Shown one piece after another: positions 58,958 to 64,000 of a DNA stretch of 64,000 nt. The translations under genes and the position numbers were made by a program. The notes beneath the pieces were generated by a model. That model worked only from the letters and a program-made list of their open reading frames with translations. It was not told the origin of the DNA and did no database searches. Position 1 is the stretch's first letter. Every line of letters begins with the position of its first letter. This stretch comes from Fibrella aquatilis (GTDB lineage Bacteria; Bacteroidota; Bacteroidia; Cytophagales; Spirosomataceae), in assembly GCF_017353255.1 (NCBI RefSeq), contig NZ_JAFMYU010000018.1, positions 62,001 to 126,000 on the forward strand, read 5' to 3'.

Positions 58958-61180
58958 TTAGGCCGACAGTTCGGTGTGAATGGTATCTAAGTTGAGTTCA
59001 TACGCGGCGCAGACCTCGCGGAAGACATTCATGGCTTCGTATTTGTTGGTGGCCATAAAGGCAAAATGAACCACCCGTTCGAGTTCTTTCTGCACCAGTT
59101 TGCGTTCCAGTTGGAAGGTTGGGCTGTTGGGGTCGGCGCGGGGGATCACGACCATGTCATAGATGTATGCAAACCCCTTATCGGGGTGTTGCCGCAAGAT
59201 CCGGCCTCGGCGTTGGATGAACTGCCGGGGGTTGCCCGTGCTTGAACAGAAAATTGCCTGTTCCGTTCGAGGTATGTCAACGCCTTCGTCCAGGCACTTC
59301 ATCGATAGCAGGACGTTGATTTGTCCGGCCTCAAATTGCTTTAATACCAGTTCCTTATCGTCTGAATTGCTCGTGTACTGTGTGATAGTCGTGGTGGGTG
59401 ACACTTGCCGCACTATAGACGCATAGAAGTCAATGATCCGGTTGTCTTCAGTCATTGTAGAGAAGGCTTCCTCATCAATTTCCGTATCGGCGTAGAAGCC
59501 TTCGGGCGCGTAGACCAATGTGTAGTCAATTTCCTCTCGTTTGGCAATGATGTCGTTCAGGATCGTTTCAAAGGCGGTCAGCTTGCCCTGCGCTTTGTGA
59601 ATAATACGTTTCCGCTGCATCAGCAGCATTTCCACCGATTTTGCGGCCTGATCGCTTCCCTTTGTACGGGCATAGATTTTGGCGAGCTTAGCCGAAATCT
59701 CTGAGTAGTCCACTATCTCTTCAGGCGTTAGGCTCACAATGTGGGGGAAGTAGTAATATTGGCACAGGATGCCCTCGGCAATGGCCCGTTCCATGGAGAA
59801 ATTGTACGTATACGGTTCGCTATCATGGAAAAACGCCTCCATATGCGCCGATCCTTCGGGGTCATACACCCGCCGGGGCGTGGCTGACAGGCCAATACGC
59901 TTGGTTAGGTGAACCCCGTCGAGAAGTTGAGCTACCGAGGGTGAAGCGATGTTATGAGCCTCGTCGGCGAGGAGAACAGTCGTCTTGGGCAAGCGTTTAA
60001 AGTACGTTTGAAACGCGGGTTTGGTGAACGACTTGTAGGTCACAATCACGATAAACGACGTACCCACGCCAAAGCTAAGCTGGGTAGTGATTCGTCCCAG
60101 TTCAGCAGGCCAACCCTTCGATTGGCCCGACACGGTGATAATCTCGCGAAAATTGAACTTCCGAGCCTCGTGCGTCCACTGCTCCACCAACACCGTTGTC
60201 GGCACCAAAATAACCGCCTGATACTGCCCCGTTTTTGCCCATTCGTTCAAGACACAGTTGAGCGAAGTAATAGTCTTACCCGTGCCGGTGGCCATGGCGA
60301 AAATGCCCTTGTAGTCGTTGCCCACCCAGTTTTGGTAGGCGTCGCGTTGGTAGTCGCGGGGGCCGCTTTCGTAGGGGAAGCGGGGCGATGCGAGGTACGT
60401 ATCTATCTTCTGCAAGATTTTGTTAATGGCTCTTTGGTGGGTTTGACTGCGGATTTCGCCCGCTTTTTGGGCGGCTAGTTTTTGTTCGTTAACCAGTAAT
60501 TCGTCAAGGTCTTTGCCGCCATAATCGCGCACGATGACGGCCTCAATGTCGTCAAATGAGATAAGTTCGGCGTAATCGCTTTGCCCGTCAAAGAGTTGGT
60601 TGTAAGTACGTTCATACTCCGCGAAGGCGTCGGGGTCGGCTTTCCATGACAGGGTAACAGCCAATTCTTCCAGGTTCTCGAGCAATCCCGATGCTGTGAA
60701 ATTACATGATCCTTTGAACCGAACCTTGTTTTCACCGTCGTAGAAGACGCCCGATTTATAGTGTGAAATGCCGCGCCGGTCTTTGGGTTTAATGGCCCGG
60801 ATCTGCACCCGCTTTGTCGCAATCAACCACGCTATACAGTCGAAAAAATGGTGGCCGTAGCTATCCAACGCCCGGCGAAGGGATTCATAATCGGCCACGT
60901 GAAATGAGTACGCTGCTGCACTAGTGGTTGACCCTGCAAGCACCGCTGCTTTATCCTGCTCAGATAGTATGTGATTGATAATTAGCCGGACACGACCGCC
61001 GTTGCTGATGAATTTGGCGAAACCCAACGCCAATACGCTGATAGCTGACGAACTGAAATACCCCAACAGCAAATCAAGCCGGGTGCTTTCTACCAACGCT
61101 TCCATGTAAAACGTCAGCGGGTCATGCTCCGCCCCCGTCCGGTAGTCGCCACTTTTCGGGAATTCAATATCAGGCAGCAT
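58958..61180 (-). CDS. PLD-nuclease-fused DEAD/DEAH helicase (phosphorothioation-type restriction)
   Basis: A 740-aa restriction-type protein. The N-terminal phospholipase-D-like nuclease (about 30-205) has one HKD-type motif, His140-x-Lys142 in SHYKSGVF followed by RFKGSCNFTASGLLEN. Then an SF2 helicase: motif I ATGTGKT (297-303), DEAH LLADEAHN (about 393-400), SATPRR, and motif VI QFIQRRGRILRQHP. Families with this plan are known as DNA-phosphorothioation system restriction enzymes. It is the first gene of the minus operon, suggesting it is the restriction arm of the adjacent Ssp modification genes. Confidence 0.88.
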   Translation of the reverse strand: MLPDIEFPKSGDYRTGAEHDPLTFYMEALVESTRLDLLLGYFSSSAISVLALGFAKFISNGGRVRLIINHILSEQDKAAVLAGSTTSAAAYSFHVADYESLRRALDSYGHHFFDCIAWLIATKRVQIRAIKPKDRRGISHYKSGVFYDGENKVRFKGSCNFTASGLLENLEELAVTLSWKADPDAFAEYERTYNQLFDGQSDYAELISFDDIEAVIVRDYGGKDLDELLVNEQKLAAQKAGEIRSQTHQRAINKILQKIDTYLASPRFPYESGPRDYQRDAYQNWVGNDYKGIFAMATGTGKTITSLNCVLNEWAKTGQYQAVILVPTTVLVEQWTHEARKFNFREIITVSGQSKGWPAELGRITTQLSFGVGTSFIVIVTYKSFTKPAFQTYFKRLPKTTVLLADEAHNIASPSVAQLLDGVHLTKRIGLSATPRRVYDPEGSAHMEAFFHDSEPYTYNFSMERAIAEGILCQYYYFPHIVSLTPEEIVDYSEISAKLAKIYARTKGSDQAAKSVEMLLMQRKRIIHKAQGKLTAFETILNDIIAKREEIDYTLVYAPEGFYADTEIDEEAFSTMTEDNRIIDFYASIVRQVSPTTTITQYTSNSDDKELVLKQFEAGQINVLLSMKCLDEGVDIPRTEQAIFCSSTGNPRQFIQRRGRILRQHPDKGFAYIYDMVVIPRADPNSPTFQLERKLVQKELERVVHFAFMATNKYEAMNVFREVCAAYELNLDTIHTELSA

Positions 61181-61273
61181 GAATGGTGGCGTGGCTTTGT
61201 CTTATTTGTAAATATATAGTTTGGGGTGGATTATTAATATGTAAGGATAGCGGAATCTGTTTGTGCGGGCGTG
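61181..61273. other. Leader of the restriction operon
   Basis: AT-rich, about 90 bases, contains ATTTGTAAATATATAGTTTGG on the plus strand. No gene and no clear -7 motif for the minus-strand helicase were identified. Confidence 0.4.
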
Positions 61274-61317
61274 TTGCTGACGCACGTGTAGAGACGCAAG
61301 ATTTTGCGTCTCTACGG
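61274..61317. repeat. REP copy identical to 48464-48507; right flank of the defence island
   Basis: 44 bases identical to 48464-48507 and in the same orientation, 12.8 kb away, directly beyond the start of the helicase gene. The hairpin is 61288-61315 with a GTAG foot. Confidence 0.9.
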
Positions 61318-61399
61318 TAGCCGGAGGTACGCTTATAAATGAAACAGGCTCTAAATAAGGTAGATGTGCTGGCAAGTCGTCAATAAGGTACAAGAATGA

Positions 61400-61558
61400 T
61401 TGCAGCTACGTTACGCACCAGATGGCTTCACCGTTGGCCTCAACATCGGTCCCGCCGCCGGGCAAAAATTCGCCCACGCCAGCATCCACGTCATTCCGCA
61501 TTATGTGGGCGACGTACCCAATCCGGGCGGTGGGGTGCGAAATGTGGTACGGCGGTAG
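61400..61558 (+). pseudogene. HIT-family protein remnant (C-terminal 52 residues)
   Basis: In this frame the plus strand reads LQLRYAPDGFTVGLNIGPAA, GQKFAHASIHVIPHY, then VGDVPNPGGGVRNVV and a stop. This matches the HIT domain end (DGFxxGxNxGxxAGQ, HxHxHxIPRYxGDVPxPxGGVR). The catalytic middle His of the triad is Ser (HASIH), and an in-frame stop at 61397 removes the N-terminal half. It lies 80 bases from the right REP copy, so it may be a leftover of island insertion. Confidence 0.75.
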
Positions 61559-61761
61559 GGCCAAACGCTTTGGTTATCAGGCGTGGTTATCAGGCGACCG
61601 CAAACTTGGTAAAATAAACCACTCTATGCGCTGGCCGTAGGGCCGGGACCTTCCACTTTTCCGGCATCCGGCTGATGGCGGTTTAGTCACGGGGTGCATC
61701 CGGTTGGAGTTTTGGGTGGCGCGGTGGAAAAGGTGATAGCCCTGTCGACTGATGTTCAACG

Positions 61762-62502
61762 CTATTGGGCGAACCGTATTTTGTCACGTTGCCGAGCTTC
61801 CTTTGGAGTAGCCGACAGATGATCATCCCGATACTGCTGTTCGCCCACGTAGTCTGTAGGACTAACCAAAGCGATGCCTCTAAACAGTTGCTTGTCAATG
61901 AGTTGTTTTGTCGGCTCTGTGCAGAAAAAACAGTCGGAAAAGCCGCGCTGATTAGCAAAAAATAGCCCTGGTAATTCTTGTTCCGTTTTAGCCAATACTA
62001 ATTCCGGGTAATACACCTGCTTGTTGAACGACTCTTTCTTAGCCACCGTTGGCGAATCCTGCCAGTTTATCAGCTCCTGATGGAAGCGAAAAACGCGCAG
62101 CAGATAATACGGCTGCTGGGTGATCGGCTCTAGTTTTTTCGATAGAATAGTCAGCGGGCAATAGTCGTAGGCTCCTTCCAGAAAGCTATTGTTTTCTATA
62201 AACAAGAGGAATTTTTCCGACACAATAAACCGGTAGAAATAGCCGCTGTAATAAAAATCGGTGTCGAATGTCTTGATGCCGCTACAGAGGCAATACAACT
62301 CGTCGGGCAACGCAAATTCACCCGACGGTGGTACGGGATTGCCCTGATAGACATCATAGTCAAACCACTTGGTTGTGCGAACGGGTTTGTTGTAGGGGTC
62401 TTTGCCATCAATCTGCTCGGTGAGCGTCATGTCTACATAGGCAGGCACACCCGGAAAGCCTTCCCAGGGCCGGAGAGAAATAAATGGCATTTTGTCTTCC
62501 AA
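61762..62502 (-). CDS. Immunity-like protein, possibly Imm11 (DUF1629)-type
   Basis: A 246-aa cytoplasmic protein beginning MEDKMPFISLRPWEGFPG (ATG 62490 is an alternative). It contains YYSGYFYRFIVSEKFLLFIENNSFLEGAYDYCPLTIL and ends with a polar tail KEARQRDKIRFAQ. The pattern of a short N-terminal beta part followed by SEKFLxFI recalls the Imm11/DUF1629 immunity family, but I am not sure. Two more minus-strand genes of the same style lie upstream, so it may belong to an immunity gene cluster. Confidence 0.55.
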   Translation of the reverse strand: MEDKMPFISLRPWEGFPGVPAYVDMTLTEQIDGKDPYNKPVRTTKWFDYDVYQGNPVPPSGEFALPDELYCLCSGIKTFDTDFYYSGYFYRFIVSEKFLLFIENNSFLEGAYDYCPLTILSKKLEPITQQPYYLLRVFRFHQELINWQDSPTVAKKESFNKQVYYPELVLAKTEQELPGLFFANQRGFSDCFFCTEPTKQLIDKQLFRGIALVSPTDYVGEQQYRDDHLSATPKEARQRDKIRFAQ

Positions 62503-62632
62503 AAAACAGATTCTTGCCAGCTATCTTTTTTATCGCCCTAACTATAAAGACGACCCGGCACAGGGAGTGATTCCCAATCTTGCAAAACGGATGAGAAATT
62601 GTTAAAACGTTTCACAATAGAACAGCTTCCTA

Positions 62633-63301
62633 TCAGGTGAATTGAATAAAGAAATAACCACCTTCAGCAGGCGTTGATAATTTTTTTGCGTTGTTGTCGA
62701 TGTACAAATACCCCATTCCACCCCGGAAAATGCCCTCGTGTGCCGGGCTTAGGCGGCGTATATCATACTCGCTCAGTTGCAGCGCATAATCATACCGCGG
62801 CTGGAAAAAGATATCATCCTGTAGCCAGCCGGGTATGCCACCAAACTTGCTCACATCAAGGCCCCTGCCAGGTTCGGCTACTTCGTCGGCCATTTCCGCT
62901 GCTGAAAAGTCACTTCGCTTCACCTGGCACAGGGGGAGGGGAACGTAATCGGCTGACGGTGGTGGGGTTGGTGCGTTCCCTGCCTGATGTAACACAACCC
63001 GGCAGTAGCCTGCCTTGGTGTTGCCAAACTGATCTTGACTATTGACGGCCATTTGTCTGGACAGGGCAATGGCATTGGTTTTATTACCAAAGTCAAACGA
63101 GACAAAAACAGATAATGAATCAGCCTGCCTGATGGTTGGCGTGTAAAAGAAATCAGCGCCTAGCGTCATCAGATGCAACAAAGGCTGATTGGTAAGCGGG
63201 CACGCAGGCCAAGGGGTTGATTCAGTCAAACAGGGGAATCCCCCGAAAAAAGATGTCGATTGGCTATCAGTTGGTAGTAGCTCAAGATGTTTCACAGCCA
63301 T
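62633..63301 (-). CDS. DUF1963/YwqG-like protein, probable immunity protein
   Basis: A 222-aa protein. FFGGFPCLTESTPWPACPLTNQPLLHLMTL near residue 20 and VSKFGGIPGWLQDD near residue 155 are the two GGxPxWP and K-x-GGxPxWxQ motifs of the DUF1963/YwqG fold. GGMGYLYID precedes the C terminus. Such proteins are frequent in polymorphic-toxin immunity arrays. A -7 motif lies 16 bases upstream of the start (63317-63324). Confidence 0.75.
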   Translation of the reverse strand: MAVKHLELLPTDSQSTSFFGGFPCLTESTPWPACPLTNQPLLHLMTLGADFFYTPTIRQADSLSVFVSFDFGNKTNAIALSRQMAVNSQDQFGNTKAGYCRVVLHQAGNAPTPPPSADYVPLPLCQVKRSDFSAAEMADEVAEPGRGLDVSKFGGIPGWLQDDIFFQPRYDYALQLSEYDIRRLSPAHEGIFRGGMGYLYIDNNAKKLSTPAEGGYFFIQFT

Positions 63302-63316
63302 GTTTACTAGTTATTC

Positions 63317-63324
63317 CAAATGTA
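63317..63324 (-). promoter_or_regulatory. -7-type promoter motif of the DUF1963-like gene
   Basis: On the minus strand it reads TACATTTG, an exact TAnnTTTG match, 16 bases before the start at 63301. It suggests separate transcription from the AT-rich gene upstream. Confidence 0.4.
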
Positions 63325-63405
63325 CATGCCCTGCTGGGGAGGCGTAGTAGCGGAAACTGTTGTGGTAGGAATTGGTTTTAATGGATAAGCATATAGAAAG
63401 TACTT

Positions 63406-64000
63406 TTATAACAAGGGTCGAAATTTGTTCTTCCAAAAAGAAATCAACTCTTCTGAAAATACAATGATACTACCATTATCGCTTTGATGACTGTCGTAAC
63501 CTGTAAATGCTATACCGTATTCAAAATATATCTTGTAAGCTCTGTTCAAATAAATCTCAGAATGCTTAAAAATAGCTGACTTATCTCCATCGTCTGAGAT
63601 TAAGACGTCATTTAGAAAAACGGGTACGTCTCTTGAAAAACGAACTTGAATCAATCTCTTATATTTATTGTATTTTGTCGATACCCCTTGTCTAACTTCG
63701 CTCAGTTCGCCAGTTGTGTATTGATTTTTTTTGTTCGGTCTGCCAATAGCTTTCTCAATATCATCAGGTGAACTCCCGAAAAGTAATCGTCCAACTGACC
63801 TGTAAGGTATAATTGTGTAATCATTATTTTTTATATTCTCCTTACTGAAAATTTCAGAGTGTCTTGGAAAGCTATTTATGTCTTTTTCATAATAAGATTT
63901 CATGCTCTTTGCATATACTATTATCTCTACACCGTTTTCAGGATGATCAAGTCCGTAACCATTCAGGCCATACTGTGGAAACACATAATTATCGTTGACA
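63406..64000 (-). CDS. Immunity-like protein, AT-rich (5' end outside window)
   Basis: The frame is open to the right edge, so the start may lie beyond 64000; a GTG at 63984 gives a 192-aa version beginning with YGLNGYGLDHPENG after two residues. The visible part has SVGRLLFGSSPDDIEKAIGRPNKK and RLIQVRFSRDVPVFLNDVLI, the strand-loop pattern SVGxxxFGxSxxDIxxxIGxP seen in small immunity-type domains. It is clearly AT-rich relative to its neighbours, suggesting recent transfer. Function unproven. Confidence 0.6.
   Translation of the reverse strand, partial: VNDNYVFPQYGLNGYGLDHPENGVEIIVYAKSMKSYYEKDINSFPRHSEIFSKENIKNNDYTIIPYRSVGRLLFGSSPDDIEKAIGRPNKKNQYTTGELSEVRQGVSTKYNKYKRLIQVRFSRDVPVFLNDVLISDDGDKSAIFKHSEIYLNRAYKIYFEYGIAFTGYDSHQSDNGSIIVFSEELISFWKNKFRPLL

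Overview
The window looks like chromosomal DNA of a GC-rich member of the Bacteroidota, most likely Cytophagales (Spirosoma/Fibrella-like). This is inferred from gene families and signals, not from a database search. The supporting signals are LytS/LytTR two-component genes, CreD, a UnbV/VCBS lipoprotein, an AraC regulator with a membrane sensor, several exported TPR and beta-barrel proteins, lack of clear Shine-Dalgarno sequences, and several TAnnTTTG (-7 type) promoter motifs.

Layout. 1-2977: a MacB/LolD-type ABC exporter (permease cut by the window edge) with a LytS-type kinase and LytTR regulator in one overlapping operon. 3066-5926: a lipoprotein, an EamA-type half transporter, a DUF2306 membrane protein and creD. 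6012-16867 (minus): a natural-product-like locus with one hybrid NRPS-PKS-aminotransferase protein (2246 aa), an M6 metalloprotease fused in frame to a degenerate ATP-grasp-like domain, a second intact-looking ATP-grasp ligase and a 97-aa protein. 17087-22890: two glycosyltransferases, a bile-acid-symporter-family carrier, a GH10 xylanase, a cupin, a truncated hemoglobin and a 44-aa basic protein. 23317-24753: a P-loop (zeta-toxin-like) kinase with a small upstream partner, flanked by a diverged direct repeat and next to tRNA-Arg(ACG) and a decayed tRNA copy. 24811-36521: enoyl-CoA hydratase, a block of exported proteins, an acyltransferase, an AraC-type regulator and membrane proteins. 36628-42846: rpoN, a HAD hydrolase, a small protein, nadE and a GH43 enzyme. 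42926-47674: a large UnbV/FG-GAP lipoprotein and a GH29 fucosidase broken by an internal deletion.

47686-61317 is the accessory centre of the window. A RAYT transposase is followed by several REP-like hairpins. Then comes a DNA-phosphorothioation-type defence island: SspB-like (DUF4007), SspC-like ATPase and SspD-like PP-loop sulfurtransferase, followed by an AT-rich DUF262 protein and an AT-rich Ser/Thr protein kinase. A convergent operon encodes a PLD-DEAD/DEAH helicase, a 76-aa protein, a DndD-like zinc-hook ATPase and a 171-aa protein. The island is bracketed by two identical 44-bp REP copies (48464-48507 and 61274-61317). No cysteine desulfurase (SspA/DndA) is present. To its right lie a HIT-protein remnant and three immunity-like genes (61762-64000).

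The most novel-looking items are the composite Ssp island with its DUF262-kinase cassette, and the condensation-free NRPS-PKS-aminotransferase locus with the M6/ATP-grasp-like fusion.
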